The position numbers and the translations under genes were made by a program. The notes beneath the pieces were generated by a model, which was not told where the DNA came from, made no database searches, and was given only the letters and a program-made list of their open reading frames with translations. Shown in pieces: positions 1-8,975 of a DNA stretch of 64,000 bases (the first letter of the stretch is position 1; every line of letters begins with the position of its first letter). Source of the stretch: Halomonas sp. ML-15 (GTDB taxonomy: Bacteria > Pseudomonadota > Gammaproteobacteria > Pseudomonadales > Halomonadaceae); NCBI RefSeq assembly GCF_014779595.1, contig NZ_JACXZT010000019.1, positions 1,147,808 to 1,211,807 on the forward strand. Reading direction: 5' to 3'.

Positions 1-24
1 CGATAAGCGCACCTTTATACCAAA

Positions 25-47
25 GCGCCCGCCTGAAAGGCGGGCGC
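25..47 (-). terminator. Hairpin after qor
   Basis: A perfect 9-bp stem (GCGCCCGCC with its complement) closes a TGAAA loop 24 bases past the stop codon of the minus-strand quinone oxidoreductase. Read on the minus strand it is followed by TTTGG, so the U-tract is weak. A terminator or mRNA 3'-end stabiliser is the most likely role. Confidence 0.6.
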
Positions 48-70
48 CGCGGGCTGCTTTAGCGAAAGGC

Positions 71-1048
71 TCAGGGCAGCAGAATGGTCGAGCCGGTGGT
101 CTTGCGGCTGGCCAGAGCCTGTTGCGCCTTGCCGGCCTCTTCCAGTGCGAAGCGCTGGGCGATGTCGACCTTGATCTTGCCACTCACGAGCATGCCGAAC
201 AGATCGCTGCACATCGCCTCGAAGCGCTCGCGGGTGTCGGCGTAGCCGTTGAGGCTGGGGCGAGTCACGAACAGCGAGCCCTTCTGGTTGAGGATGCCGA
301 TATTGACCCCCTCCACCGCGCCCGAGGCGTTGCCGAAGCTGACCATCAGCGCCCGCGGCTTGAGGCAGTCCAGCGAGGTCTCCCAGGTATCCTTGCCCAC
401 CGAGTCGTAGACCACGTCGCACATCGCACCGTCGGTCAGCTCCTTGACCCGCTCGACGACGTTCTCCTTGGTGTAGTCGATGGTCGCCCAGGCGCCATTC
501 TTCTTGGCCAGCTCGGCCTTTTCCGGCGAGCTGACGGTGCCGATCAGCTTGACGCCCAGCTCACGCGCCCACTGGCAGGCGATCGAGCCCACGCCACCGG
601 CGGCGGCGTGCCACAGGATCGTCTCGCCGCCCTTCAATTCATAGGTCTGGCGCATCAGGTACTGCACGGTCAGGCCCTTGAGCATGCTGGCCGCGGCGGT
701 ATCGCAGTCGATCCCATCGGGCAGCACCGCGACCTTGGCGGCCGGCAGGGTGTGCACCTCGGAGTAGGAGCCCAGCGGGCCCTGGGCGTAGGCGACGCGG
801 TCACCGACCTTGAGATGGGTAACGCCCTCGCCCAGCGCTTCGACTACCCCGGCACCTTCGGTGCCCAGGCCAGAAGGCATCGATGGCGCCGGATAGAGCC
901 CGGTGCGGAAGTAGATATCGATGAAGTTGAGGCCGACGGCCTGATTGCGGATCTGGACCTCTCCGGCGCCGGGCGCCTTGGGCTCCACCTCGACGAGCTC
1001 GAGAACCTCGGGGCCACCGGTCTTGGCAAACTGGATACGCTTGACCAT
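71..1048 (-). CDS. qor: NADPH:quinone oxidoreductase (zinc-free MDR family)
   Basis: This 325-residue protein belongs to the medium-chain dehydrogenase/reductase superfamily and probably reduces quinones with NADPH in the cytoplasm. Residues 1 to about 120 form the GroES-like catalytic domain and residues 148-155 (AAAGGVGS) are the Rossmann nucleotide-binding loop typical of Qor rather than of zinc alcohol dehydrogenases; I see no structural-zinc cysteine cluster. The ATG at 1048 is preceded by AAGGAAG at good spacing. Length matches E. coli Qor (about 327 residues). It is monocistronic, with a hairpin after its stop. The exact physiological substrate cannot be told from sequence. Confidence 0.9.
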   Translation of the reverse strand: MVKRIQFAKTGGPEVLELVEVEPKAPGAGEVQIRNQAVGLNFIDIYFRTGLYPAPSMPSGLGTEGAGVVEALGEGVTHLKVGDRVAYAQGPLGSYSEVHTLPAAKVAVLPDGIDCDTAAASMLKGLTVQYLMRQTYELKGGETILWHAAAGGVGSIACQWARELGVKLIGTVSSPEKAELAKKNGAWATIDYTKENVVERVKELTDGAMCDVVYDSVGKDTWETSLDCLKPRALMVSFGNASGAVEGVNIGILNQKGSLFVTRPSLNGYADTRERFEAMCSDLFGMLVSGKIKVDIAQRFALEEAGKAQQALASRKTTGSTILLP

Positions 1049-1110
1049 GGAATACTTCCTTAGATAGCTAACGGGATGTCACGCTATCCAAACGCTGTTT
1101 CATGCACCGG

Positions 1111-1680
1111 TCAAGTCAACGACGCCGGGAATCCGTTGAGGCCCTCGATGAAGCGACGCTTCTCCTCTTCGAAGGCCTTGGGATCATGCTTGAAGCGGCG
1201 CAATATCTGCGGTTCGTCCACCGTCAGCGTGGCTGACAACGCCGGCAGTTGGGTCGCCGGGTGTGCTGTCGCCAATCCAATCCGCGCCCCCTGCTCGCCG
1301 CCAAACCAGCGCGTGATACCACAGCGCCGATAGAAGGCTTCCTGCTCGGCATCGCTGGCATCGACCCGCAGCGGCGCCTTGAGCGCCAACTCGGCAATCA
1401 AGCGCCGCTCGGGTTCGGCATCTTCGCCAAGGCAGCAGGACAGCGTCAGGGTCATGCCCTCACCGGCCTCATCGAGCACCAGCAGCGCCAGCGCCTGGGG
1501 CACACCTTTGTTGTCGACCAGGGCCAGCAGCCGCGCCGCCTCCTCGGCGAACAGCACCCGCCGGGTACCGGTAAAGGTCACCAGCGGCGTCAGCCCCGCC
1601 GACTGACCGAAATGCTCGGCGCACAACCGCGCCATACAGGCGTCGCGCTTGGCGACATCGGTGACATGCAAGACTTTCAT
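1111..1680 (-). CDS. Uncharacterised protein, possibly acetyltransferase-like
   Basis: I do not recognise this 189-residue protein with certainty. It is a soluble, mixed alpha/beta protein without signal peptide or membrane segment. The stretch around residues 120-140 (EQEAFYRRCGITRWF) resembles the last helix-strand of GNAT acetyltransferases, but the acetyl-CoA P-loop is not clear. The C-terminus (DPKAFEEEKRRFIEGL) is charged and helical. It has its own intergenic region on both sides and is divergent from the downstream phosphodiesterase gene, so it may share regulatory DNA with the Pho-type promoter there. Function should be regarded as unknown. Confidence 0.65.
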   Translation of the reverse strand: MKVLHVTDVAKRDACMARLCAEHFGQSAGLTPLVTFTGTRRVLFAEEAARLLALVDNKGVPQALALLVLDEAGEGMTLTLSCCLGEDAEPERRLIAELALKAPLRVDASDAEQEAFYRRCGITRWFGGEQGARIGLATAHPATQLPALSATLTVDEPQILRRFKHDPKAFEEEKRRFIEGLNGFPASLT

Positions 1681-1780
1681 CTGACCACCCTTGTTTCCTC
1701 ACCAGGCGCTCTTTGCTGGGGCGCCCAAAGCCGCGCAGCCTAGCATATTCAGCGTTATCACGCCTCGCCGCCTGGGGCCT

Positions 1781-1812
1781 CTGTCATTTGACTGTCATAC
1801 TGCAGATATAGT
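1781..1812 (+). promoter_or_regulatory. Pho box and -10 element
   Basis: Two exact CTGTCAT repeats (1781-1787 and 1792-1798) are separated by four bases, TTGA: the 11-bp-period arrangement bound by phosphorylated PhoB. TATAGT at 1807-1812 sits eight bases further on, as expected for a Pho promoter in which the box replaces the -35 element. The start codon of the glycerophosphodiesterase gene lies 30 bases beyond. Confidence 0.8.
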
Positions 1813-1842
1813 GTTACTGGACCATCATCGAGGGGCTCGCGC

Positions 1843-2625
1843 ATGTCATACGCCACTACCGTCAACGGTCTCCCGCGCACCATCGCCCACCGCGGGCTGT
1901 CGGCGCACCTGCCGGAGAACACCCTGAGCGCCGTGCGCGCCGCCAAACAGATCGGCTGCGACTGGGTGGAGATCGACGTACAGTTGCTCGGCGACGGCAC
2001 CCCGGTGGTCTGGCACGACAACGGCGTGAGGCGCTGCTCCAACAGCCGCGGCAAGCTGGCCAAGCTCGACCTCGAACGGGCCAAGGCGTTGGATGTGGGC
2101 AGCTGGTTCAGCCGCCATTTCGCCGACGAGCGCATGGCCACTCTCGACGAGATGCTGGCACTGCTCAATGAGCTGGAGATGGGCGTCAACCTGGAACTCA
2201 AGGTCAACCGCGGCCGCGATCCGCTGACGCTGGTCGAGGCCGCCATGCCCAAGGCACTCGCCGCGCTGCCCGCCGAACGTTTGATCGTCTCCTCATTCAA
2301 CCGCGCAGCGCTAAACGCCGCCCGTGATGCCCAGCCAGACCCCGAGCAGCTGCGCATCGGATTGCTCTACGAGAAGGTGCCGCGGGAGTGGCGGCGGGAC
2401 GCCGAGGCGCTGCGCGCCTTTAGCCTGCACGTCGACTGGCGCAAGCTGAAAGAGAAGCGCGCCCGGGAGATCAAGGACGCCGGCTATGCGCTGTTCTGCT
2501 ATACCCCCAACGACCCGATCGCGTTTACACCGCAGTGGGACTGGGGCGTCGACGGCGTGATCAGCGATGACCCGGCGCTGTACCGGCACCATCTACCCGA
2601 ATCCGCCGCAGCGGTACCGCTTTAA
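1843..2625 (+). CDS. ugpQ: Glycerophosphodiester phosphodiesterase, cytoplasmic UgpQ type
   Basis: This 260-residue protein hydrolyses glycerophosphodiesters to sn-glycerol 3-phosphate and an alcohol. The GDPD TIM barrel spans nearly the whole chain: the HRG and PENT motifs lie near residues 15-27, the metal ligands in VEIDVQLL near residue 43, and the catalytic WHDN near residue 58; later ELK and SSFN motifs are also present. There is no signal peptide, so it is the cytoplasmic UgpQ type rather than periplasmic GlpQ. A two-repeat Pho box precedes it, fitting the known membership of ugpQ in the E. coli phosphate-starvation regulon. No ugp transporter genes are adjacent. Confidence 0.92.
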   Translation: MSYATTVNGLPRTIAHRGLSAHLPENTLSAVRAAKQIGCDWVEIDVQLLGDGTPVVWHDNGVRRCSNSRGKLAKLDLERAKALDVGSWFSRHFADERMATLDEMLALLNELEMGVNLELKVNRGRDPLTLVEAAMPKALAALPAERLIVSSFNRAALNAARDAQPDPEQLRIGLLYEKVPREWRRDAEALRAFSLHVDWRKLKEKRAREIKDAGYALFCYTPNDPIAFTPQWDWGVDGVISDDPALYRHHLPESAAAVPL

Positions 2626-2631
2626 CTGCGA

Positions 2632-2647
2632 CTTGATCCAGATCAAG
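2632..2647. promoter_or_regulatory. FNR/Anr box upstream of motA
   Basis: CTTGATCCAGATCAAG is a perfect 16-base palindrome containing TTGAT-N4-ATCAA, the consensus for FNR/Anr oxygen sensors. It begins seven bases after the ugpQ stop and about 84 bases before the motA start, so it most plausibly controls the stator genes. Confidence 0.65.
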
Positions 2648-2730
2648 TAAGCGCCTTACAAGACTCAAGCCGACCCGCTCCCAGCCGATAGCTCGGATAA
2701 CCCCGACGCACACACTCGGCCAGGAGCCTT

Positions 2731-3546
2731 ATGAATCCCTCTACGCTTATTGGCATCCTCGCCAGCATCCTGCTGCTGGCCAGCGTACTGCTGTTTACCG
2801 CCGAGTCGCCGGCCAGCTTTGTCAACCTGCCGGGGCTCGCCATCGTCATCACCGGCACCCTGGCCGCCACCTTTATCAGCTATCCGCTACGCGAAGTGGT
2901 GCGCGTCACACGCCTGGTGGGCATCGTCTTTCGCCGCGAGAACACCTACGCCCGGGACGATATCAAGGAGCTGGTGGAGATGTCGCGGCTGTGGTTCCAG
3001 GGCAATGTGCAGGCCGTAGAGGAAGCGCTGGAGCATACCCGCAACCCCTTTCTGCGCACCGGCATCCAACTGGTGATCGCCAATACCAAGGAGCAGGAGA
3101 TCATCGACCTGCTGCGCTGGCGTATCGCCCGCCTCAAGGCCCGCGAGCACGCCGAGGCACAGATTTTCCGCACCATGGCCACCTATGCGCCAGCCTTCGG
3201 CATGATCGGCACCCTGGTCGGCCTGGTGAACATGCTCGAGGTGATGGAAGCCGGCGACGTCGGCGTAATCGGCCCGCGCATGGCGGTGGCGCTGCTCACC
3301 ACCTTCTACGGCATCCTGCTCGCCAACTTGGTGTTCAAGCCTATCGCCGTGAAGCTCGAACGGCGCACCGAGGAGCGGCTGATCGCCATGAACATGGTGC
3401 TCGAGGGTATCTCGCTGATCACCAAACGGCGCCTGCCATCCTTCATCGAGGAGACGCTCAACTCCTTCATGGCCAATTTCCACGACGAGATCAACGACCC
3501 CAGCGTATCGCGCCGCGATGACGACGAGGCCGGTCAAAATGCCTGA
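2731..3546 (+). CDS. motA: MotA/PomA-type stator subunit
   Basis: This 271-residue inner-membrane protein is an ion-channel subunit of the MotA/TolQ/ExbB superfamily. Predicted membrane segments lie at about 5-24, 33-51, 152-170 and 181-203, with the large cytoplasmic loop between the second and third that in MotA contacts the rotor. The conserved segment PAFGMIGTLVGL (154-165) and the fourth helix with GPRMAVALLTTFYG are those of PomA/MotA. It overlaps the following motB by eight bases, the usual coupled pair. No other flagellar gene is in the window, so it is a solitary, perhaps second, stator set; whether it uses H+ or Na+ is not determined. Confidence 0.88.
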   Translation: MNPSTLIGILASILLLASVLLFTAESPASFVNLPGLAIVITGTLAATFISYPLREVVRVTRLVGIVFRRENTYARDDIKELVEMSRLWFQGNVQAVEEALEHTRNPFLRTGIQLVIANTKEQEIIDLLRWRIARLKAREHAEAQIFRTMATYAPAFGMIGTLVGLVNMLEVMEAGDVGVIGPRMAVALLTTFYGILLANLVFKPIAVKLERRTEERLIAMNMVLEGISLITKRRLPSFIEETLNSFMANFHDEINDPSVSRRDDDEAGQNA

Positions 3547-4231
3547 TATCCGCAATAGCCATCAGGACCTGCTGCCGGGTAACGGCGGCGACGGTGATGG
3601 CGAGAGCTGGCTGATCAGCTACCTCGACGTGTTGACGCTGCTGATCACCCTGTTCGTGCTGCTACTGTCGCTGGCCGGCAACGGGCTCGGCGAGCGCGGC
3701 CAGCAGTATGCCGGCACCGCCTCCACCCTCAGCGAATCGGCCATCGAGGCGGCCCAGCGTGCCACAGGCCAGTTGAGTGCCGGTTTGCAGCCGCGCCACA
3801 GTGGACTGCTCCCCCAGCTCGAAGGGGTGATGCCGGAGGGCGTCTCGATGACCCGGGGCAACGAGGGGGTAACCCTGCGTATCGACGACAACCTGCTATT
3901 CGCCAGCGCCCAGGCCGAGCTCACCGGCGACGGCCGCCAAGTGCTGGAGAGCTTGCTCGGCACCCTGCTGGCCTTCGACGGGCGCATCTCGGTGGAGGGG
4001 CATACCGACGACGTGCCGATCGCCACGCCGCGTTTCCCTTCCAACTGGGAGCTCTCCGGCGCACGCGCCATCGCCGTGGTGCGCTACCTGCAGGAGCAAG
4101 ACATCCCCGAATCACGGCTGCGCGCCATTGGCTACGCCGACACCCAGCCGCTGGAGAGCAACGCGAGCGCCGAGGGGCGCGCCGCCAACCGGCGGGTCGA
4201 GCTGGTGCTGCATGAGGGGCCGATCCGCTAG
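3539..4231 (+). CDS. motB: MotB-type stator subunit with OmpA domain
   Basis: This 230-residue protein pairs with MotA. A single membrane helix at about 25-46 carries the essential ion-binding aspartate (SYLDVLT, Asp30). The OmpA-like peptidoglycan-binding domain covers about 120-228 with VEGHTDDVPI and NRRVEL motifs. I chose the ATG at 3539 because GAGG lies nine bases upstream; an alternative ATG at 3518 in the same frame has no ribosome site and would add seven residues. The gene overlaps motA by eight bases. It converges on cobQ, with a short inverted-repeat element between the two stops. Confidence 0.88.
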   Translation: MPDIRNSHQDLLPGNGGDGDGESWLISYLDVLTLLITLFVLLLSLAGNGLGERGQQYAGTASTLSESAIEAAQRATGQLSAGLQPRHSGLLPQLEGVMPEGVSMTRGNEGVTLRIDDNLLFASAQAELTGDGRQVLESLLGTLLAFDGRISVEGHTDDVPIATPRFPSNWELSGARAIAVVRYLQEQDIPESRLRAIGYADTQPLESNASAEGRAANRRVELVLHEGPIR

Positions 4232-4232
4232 G

Positions 4233-4288
4233 CAATCAGGCTCTGTACGAAAAGTCGGCGAGTGCAGGCAGTTTTCGTGCAACGCCTA
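4233..4288. repeat. Short copy of palindromic element A
   Basis: A compact element with matching ends: AGGCTCTGTACGAAAAGTC on the left and, read from the other strand, AGGCGTTGCACGAAAACTG on the right. GAAAAGTCGGCGAG is also found, inverted, in the larger element at 8976-9169. The outer CTA supplies the TAG stop of cobQ. Between convergent motB and cobQ it would also fold as a bidirectional hairpin (CGAAAA/TTTTCG). Confidence 0.6.
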
Positions 4289-5731
4289 GCGCAGCATGGC
4301 CAGGATAGCGTCCATATCCAGGTGGGCCTCCAGCGTGTCGGCCAGGCGATCCAATTCTCGCTGGCGGTGGGCGGCATACTTCACCGCCCCGCCGGCGTGG
4401 AGCCCGCAGCGCGCCAGCAGCGCGTTACACGCCTCGGCGCGGTCGAACAGCCCGTGCAGGTAGCTGCCCATGATCTGGCCATCGTCACTCACCGCCCCTT
4501 CGGGGCGCCCGTCAATCATGCACAGCGGGCGCGCCAGCGCGGCTCCCTGGCTCACCCCGTTGTGGATCTCATAGCCGGCGATGGCCACCCCCTCCGGCTC
4601 CAGTGTGCCGGCGACGTTACGCAGCTGCTTGCCGGCGACCATGCGCGTCTCGAGATCGAGCAACCCTAAACCCGGCGTCGAGCCCGGTGGCCCCTCCAGG
4701 CCGTTGGGGTCGTGAATCGCCTGCCCCAGCATCTGCAGGCCGCCGCAGATGCCGAGCACCCTGCCGCCGTAGCGCAGGTGGCGCATGATCGCCGCCTCCC
4801 AGCCCTGGGCGCGCAGCCAGGCGAGATCGCTGCGAGTGCTCTTGCTGCCCGGCAGGATGATCAGGTCGGCGGCTGGAATCGCCTGTTCGGGCCCGATAAA
4901 GCTGAGCTCGACCCCCGGGTGCAGCCGTAGCGGGTCGAAGTCGTTGTGATTGCTGATGCGCGGCAGCCGGGGCACCACCACCCGCAGCGCCGGCTCACCG
5001 GAGGTCACGCCATGCAGCCCGACGCTATCCTCGGCGTCGAGCAGCAGCCCCTGAAGGTAGGGCAACGTACCCAGCACCGGCTTACCGGTGCGCTCGGTGA
5101 GCCAGTCGAGGCCCGGCTGCAGCAGCGCCATATCGCCGCGGAAGCGGTTGATCACAAAGCCCCGGGTGCGTAAGCGCTCGCTCTGGCTGAGCAGTTCCAG
5201 GGTGCCCACCAACTGTGCGAAGACCCCGCCGCGGTCGATATCGCCGACCAGGATCACCGGGCAGTCGACCATCTCGGCGAAGCCCATATTGGCGATATCG
5301 TTGGCGCGCAGGTTGATCTCCGCCGGGCTGCCGGCGCCCTCGGCGATAATCACGTCATAGCGGCTCGACAGCGCCTGCCAGGCCGCCAGCACGCTCTCCC
5401 GCGCGGTGCGCTTGTAGGTGTGGTAATCCAGCGCGTCCATATGGCCGTGCACCTGACCACGCAGAATCACCTGGGCGCCGCGGTCGCTCTCCGGCTTGAG
5501 CAGCACCGGGTTCATATCGCTGTGGGGCTCGACGCCTGCCGCCAGCGCCTGCAGCGCCGTGGAACGGCCGATCTCGCCGCCATCCACAGTTACCGCACTG
5601 TTGAGCGCCATATTCTGCGGCTTGAACGGCGCCACCGAGATGCCGCGCCGCGCCAGGGCCCGGCACAGCCCCGCCACCACCGTGCTCTTTCCGGCATCCG
5701 AGGTGGTGCCCTGGATCATCAGCGTGGCCAT
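4286..5731 (-). CDS. cobQ: Adenosylcobyric acid synthase (glutamine-hydrolysing)
   Basis: CobQ (481 residues) amidates the b, d, e and g side chains of adenosylcobyrinic acid a,c-diamide using ATP and glutamine. The N-terminal half is a BioD-like ATPase with P-loop [10 protein letters not shown] (residues 8-17) and NINRF/DIDRGG motifs. The C-terminal half is a class I-like glutamine amidotransferase with its cysteine in [10 protein letters not shown] near residue 330. Length is normal. It shares one base with bluB, which ends where cobQ begins, so the two are translationally coupled. Its TAG stop forms part of a palindromic element. It is the last gene of the cobE-M-F-O-bluB-cobQ run. Confidence 0.95.
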   Translation of the reverse strand: MATLMIQGTTSDAGKSTVVAGLCRALARRGISVAPFKPQNMALNSAVTVDGGEIGRSTALQALAAGVEPHSDMNPVLLKPESDRGAQVILRGQVHGHMDALDYHTYKRTARESVLAAWQALSSRYDVIIAEGAGSPAEINLRANDIANMGFAEMVDCPVILVGDIDRGGVFAQLVGTLELLSQSERLRTRGFVINRFRGDMALLQPGLDWLTERTGKPVLGTLPYLQGLLLDAEDSVGLHGVTSGEPALRVVVPRLPRISNHNDFDPLRLHPGVELSFIGPEQAIPAADLIILPGSKSTRSDLAWLRAQGWEAAIMRHLRYGGRVLGICGGLQMLGQAIHDPNGLEGPPGSTPGLGLLDLETRMVAGKQLRNVAGTLEPEGVAIAGYEIHNGVSQGAALARPLCMIDGRPEGAVSDDGQIMGSYLHGLFDRAEACNALLARCGLHAGGAVKYAAHRQRELDRLADTLEAHLDMDAILAMLR

Positions 5732-6450
5732 CAGTCACGCCCTCCGGCCAGCGCCTCATGCAGCGTCGCATCCAACAGCGGTTCCCCCCAGCCATTGCCA
5801 TGCACCAGCTCCGCCAGGGGCAAGCGCTGCCGCCATCCAGAGCGGGCCAGCTCGGGCTGCTCCAGGAACTCGCTGACATAGCCCAGGCACAGGTATGCCA
5901 GGGGATAGACCTGCTCCGGCAGATTCAGGATCGACGCCAGCTCTTCCTGATCGAGGATGCTGACCCAGCCCACCCCGATGCCCTCGGCGCGGGCCGCCAG
6001 CCACAGGTTCTGCACCGCCAGGCAGGTACTGAACAGATCCGTCTCGACGATACTGTTGCGGCCCAGCACGTGCTCCCCGCCCCGGCTGCGGTCGCAGGTG
6101 ATGCAGAGGTTGAGGGGGCTCTCGAGAATGCCCTCCAGCTTGAGGCGTCGATAGAGCTCGCCGCGCTCATTGGCGTAGTGCTCGGCGGCCTTGGCATTCT
6201 CCCGCTGGAACAGCCGATGCACCTGCTCGCGCACCGCCAGGCTGTCGATCACCAGGAAGTCCCAGGGCTGCATAAAGCCCACCGACGGCGCGTGATGGGC
6301 GGCGTCCAGCAGCCGCGCCAGCACCTCGGTCGGCACCGGATCCGGCAGAAACTGGGCGCGCACATCCCGGCGCTCGTGGATGGCGCGATAGAGCCCCTCC
6401 CGCTGCGCTTCCGAAAAGGCGTGATCGGATCCCTCGCGATGTTCTGCCAT
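5731..6450 (-). CDS. bluB: 5,6-dimethylbenzimidazole synthase
   Basis: BluB (239 residues) is a flavin-destroying nitroreductase-fold enzyme that makes the lower ligand of B12 from FMNH2 and oxygen. The family pattern RRDVRAQF near the N-terminus, [14 protein letters not shown] in the flavin-binding region and GVGWVSILD towards the C-terminus are visible. Oxygen dependence fits the aerobic pathway around it. The ATG at 6450 follows CAGGAGAG on the minus strand. It overlaps cobQ by one base. The 300-base gap before cobO holds repeat elements rather than a gene. Confidence 0.93.
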   Translation of the reverse strand: MAEHREGSDHAFSEAQREGLYRAIHERRDVRAQFLPDPVPTEVLARLLDAAHHAPSVGFMQPWDFLVIDSLAVREQVHRLFQRENAKAAEHYANERGELYRRLKLEGILESPLNLCITCDRSRGGEHVLGRNSIVETDLFSTCLAVQNLWLAARAEGIGVGWVSILDQEELASILNLPEQVYPLAYLCLGYVSEFLEQPELARSGWRQRLPLAELVHGNGWGEPLLDATLHEALAGGRD

Positions 6451-6505
6451 GCGCCTCTCTCCTGGAAGTCTCGGTATTACGATTACGACTGAGTTGCAGC
6501 GGGCT

Positions 6506-6537
6506 GAGCGCCGGGGACAAGCCTAAGCGAGGCTCCT
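6506..6537. repeat. Half copy of palindromic element B
   Basis: GAGCGCCGGGGACAAGCC followed by TAAGCGAGG matches one arm of the long palindromes at 14265-14364 and 17361-17443. The other arm is missing and the sequence runs directly into the element that begins at 6539, as if that insertion or a deletion removed it. Confidence 0.5.
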
Positions 6538-6538
6538 C

Positions 6539-6754
6539 TAAGGAAGCGCTGAACAAGTCGCCGAACGAGATGAAGCACAAGGCGCACGGAGCACAGAACC
6601 GAGCGAAGCGACAAACATCCCCAGGATGGCTCCGAAGGAGCGAGAAACCGAAGGTTTCGAGTCAACCGGAGCATATGGGGTATATATGTGAGGATTCCGA
6701 GCACCGCGCAACGCAGTGATTCGCTCGTGCAGGCATTTGTGCAGTGTTTCCCTA
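6539..6754. mobile_element. MITE-like element with 16-bp terminal inverted repeats
   Basis: A 216-base non-coding element fills most of the 301-base gap between cobO and bluB. Its ends are TAAGGAAGCGCTGAAC and, on the other strand, TAGGGAAACACTGCAC, matching at 12 of 16 positions. No transposase is encoded. The right end coincides with the TAG stop of cobO. The composition and length suggest a miniature element mobilised in trans; I see no clear target-site duplication. Confidence 0.55.
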
Positions 6755-7357
6755 GAGCTCAATGCCCTTCTGAGCTTTGATGCCCTGCTCCTTGAAAGCG
6801 TGCTTGACCACGCGCATCTCGGTCACGGTATCGGCCAGCTCGATCAACGCCTCCGGGGCGTGGCGGCCGGTGACCACCACATGCTGCATCTCGGGCCGCG
6901 CCTGCAGGTCGTCCAGCACCCGGTCGAGGTCCAGATAGCCGTGACGCAGAGCGATATTCAGCTCATCGAGCAGCACCAGGTCGATGGCAGGATCCTGGAG
7001 CATGCCGCGGACTACCTCCCAGGCCGCCTCGGCGGCTTGCACGTCCTTGTCGCGATCCTGGGTATCCCAGGTATAGCCCTCGCCCATCACGTGGTAGTCG
7101 ACGCCCGGCTGCTGGCGGAAAAAGGCCTCCTCGCCGGTCTGGAACTTGCCCTTAATAAACTGCACCACCCCCACCTTCATGCCGTGGCCCAGGGCGCGAG
7201 CCAGCATGCCGAAGCCGGAGCTGCTCTTGCCCTTGCCCGGGCCGGTGAGCACCAGCAGCACGCCCTGCTCCTTGTCGGCACGGGCGATGCGCTCGTTCAT
7301 GATCTTCTGCTTGTGGGCCATGCGCTCGGCATGGCGCTGGGGGTCGACCGTTTTCAT
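6752..7357 (-). CDS. cobO: Cob(I)yrinic acid a,c-diamide adenosyltransferase
   Basis: CobO/BtuR (201 residues) transfers the adenosyl group of ATP to the cobalt of corrinoids. The N-terminal basic helix (HAERMAHKQKIMNERI) precedes the P-loop TGPGKGKSSS near residues 39-47, and VLLDELN plus VVTGRHAP are the other family motifs. A longer reading frame extends upstream inside cobF, but the ATG at 7357 has TAAGGAGAG six bases before it and gives the standard length, so I take it as the start. It overlaps cobF by four bases (ATGA). Its TAG stop is shared with the end of a MITE-like element. Confidence 0.95.
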   Translation of the reverse strand: MKTVDPQRHAERMAHKQKIMNERIARADKEQGVLLVLTGPGKGKSSSGFGMLARALGHGMKVGVVQFIKGKFQTGEEAFFRQQPGVDYHVMGEGYTWDTQDRDKDVQAAEAAWEVVRGMLQDPAIDLVLLDELNIALRHGYLDLDRVLDDLQARPEMQHVVVTGRHAPEALIELADTVTEMRVVKHAFKEQGIKAQKGIEL

Positions 7358-8139
7358 TTCGCTCTCCTTAATGGCTCTCGCCGTAACAGATAGACATCCA
7401 TGATCCAGCCGTGCCGTTCGCGCAGGGCCGCACGCTGCTCGATGATCGACTCGGCCACCTCCTCGAGTCGGCCATCGATCAGGCGCTGCTTGTCCATGCC
7501 CAGATAGGCGCCCCACCAGATATACAGGCCTTCCGGCGGCAGCGTGGCGAAGGCGCCACCGCTGTCGAGCATCACCGCCACACTGGCGGCATCGCTGGGC
7601 CAGCCGCGCTCGCGCAGGCGCCGGCCAGTAGTGATCTGTACCGGTTCCGCCAGCGCATTGAGGGGAATACGGTGCTCAGCGGTCAGCACCTGCAGGCTGG
7701 TAATGCCAGGCACCACATCTACCTGCAGCCCCTCCTCGCCTTCTGTCCCCGCAGCGCCCAGCCGCTGGGCAATACGCAAGCTGCTGTCGTAGAGCGACGG
7801 GTCGCCCCAGACCAGCATACCGACCCGCCCCCCTTGCGGTAGGTGGGTATCGATCAGTTCTGCCCACACCTCGGCAATTGCCCCATGCCAGTCATCCACC
7901 GCGTCCAGGTAGTCGGCGCGGGCATCGCGGCGCGGTAGATCGAACTCCACGACTCGGGTGCAGGACGACGCCTCTAGCAGATTGCGACACAGCAGCCGGC
8001 GCAGGTCCACCAGATCCGACTTGTCCTCCCCCTTGCGCGGCAGCAGGATCAGATCGGCCGCATTCAGGGCACGCACGGCGGCCAGAGTGACATGTTCGGG
8101 GTTACCCGTGCCGATGCCGATCAGCGAGAGGTGGATCAT
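7354..8139 (-). CDS. cobF: Precorrin-6A synthase (deacetylating)
   Basis: CobF (261 residues) methylates C-1 of precorrin-5 and releases the extruded acetyl group as acetate, a step specific to the aerobic pathway. The tetrapyrrole methyltransferase fold is clear: [15 protein letters not shown] at the N-terminus binds S-adenosylmethionine and [11 protein letters not shown] is the second loop. It overlaps cobM upstream by four bases and cobO downstream by four, so the three are a tightly coupled translational unit. Confidence 0.95.
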   Translation of the reverse strand: MIHLSLIGIGTGNPEHVTLAAVRALNAADLILLPRKGEDKSDLVDLRRLLCRNLLEASSCTRVVEFDLPRRDARADYLDAVDDWHGAIAEVWAELIDTHLPQGGRVGMLVWGDPSLYDSSLRIAQRLGAAGTEGEEGLQVDVVPGITSLQVLTAEHRIPLNALAEPVQITTGRRLRERGWPSDAASVAVMLDSGGAFATLPPEGLYIWWGAYLGMDKQRLIDGRLEEVAESIIEQRAALRERHGWIMDVYLLRREPLRRAK

Positions 8140-8948
8140 GGCTCTTCTCTCATATCACCCGTCTGATCGCCGGGGGCGGCGAAAGGTGAATCCGCCGACT
8201 GGGGGCGAAAGCGCCGGTCGTAGCCCACTGCATAGAGGCTGCTCTCCTGGAAGTCCTGGCTGTCGAGTACCGGGCCCACCAGAATCAGTGCCGTGCGCTG
8301 CAGGCTGTCATCGACCTGGGAGGCCAGGGTCGAGAGGCGCCCGCGGATCACCCGCTCATCCGGCCAACTGGCCCGCCAGACGATGGCCGCCGGGCAATCG
8401 CCACCGTAAAACGGCAGCAGGTCTTCCACCACCTGAGCCAGGTTATGGATGGAGAGATGGATCGCCAGGGTGGCGCCGGTGCTGGCGAAGTTGGCCAGGG
8501 TCTCGCCATCCGGCATGGCGCTGGCCCGCCCCGGGGTACGAGTCAGCACCACGGACTGCGCCACCCCCGGCAGGGTCAGTTCCTGGCCCAGGGCGGCCGC
8601 CGCCGCGGCGAAGGCCGGCACGCCCGGGGTGATGGCATAGGGAATCTCAAGCGCCTGTAGCCGGCGCAGCTGCTCGCCCATGGCCGACCACACCGACAGG
8701 TCGCCGGAGTGCAGCCGAGCAACGTCCAGGCCGGCGGCGTGTGCGGTGCGTATCTCCTCGATGATCTCATCCAGGGAGAGCGGCGCGGTGTTGACGATCC
8801 GAGCACCCGGCGGGCAGTGGGCGAGCAGCGCCTCCGGCACCAGCGAGCCCGCGTAGAGGCACACGGGGCAAGACGCGATAAGATCCCGGCCGCGCAGCGT
8901 CAGCAGGTCCGGCGCGCCGGGGCCGGCGCCAATAAAGTGTACGGTCAT
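8136..8948 (-). CDS. cobM: Precorrin-4 C11-methyltransferase
   Basis: CobM (270 residues) methylates C-11 of precorrin-4. The N-terminal [18 protein letters not shown] is the SAM-binding pattern of the family; [15 protein letters not shown] and [13 protein letters not shown] follow in the expected order. The reading frame is open further upstream, but the ATG at 8948 gives the canonical N-terminus. About 20 residues after YAVGYDRRF are a non-conserved acidic tail. The 218 bases between this start and cobE contain palindromic element A, so transcription from cobE may be attenuated here. Confidence 0.95.
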   Translation of the reverse strand: MTVHFIGAGPGAPDLLTLRGRDLIASCPVCLYAGSLVPEALLAHCPPGARIVNTAPLSLDEIIEEIRTAHAAGLDVARLHSGDLSVWSAMGEQLRRLQALEIPYAITPGVPAFAAAAAALGQELTLPGVAQSVVLTRTPGRASAMPDGETLANFASTGATLAIHLSIHNLAQVVEDLLPFYGGDCPAAIVWRASWPDERVIRGRLSTLASQVDDSLQRTALILVGPVLDSQDFQESSLYAVGYDRRFRPQSADSPFAAPGDQTGDMREEP

Positions 8949-8975
8949 GCTTAATATCCTATCAGGGCGCCTGTA

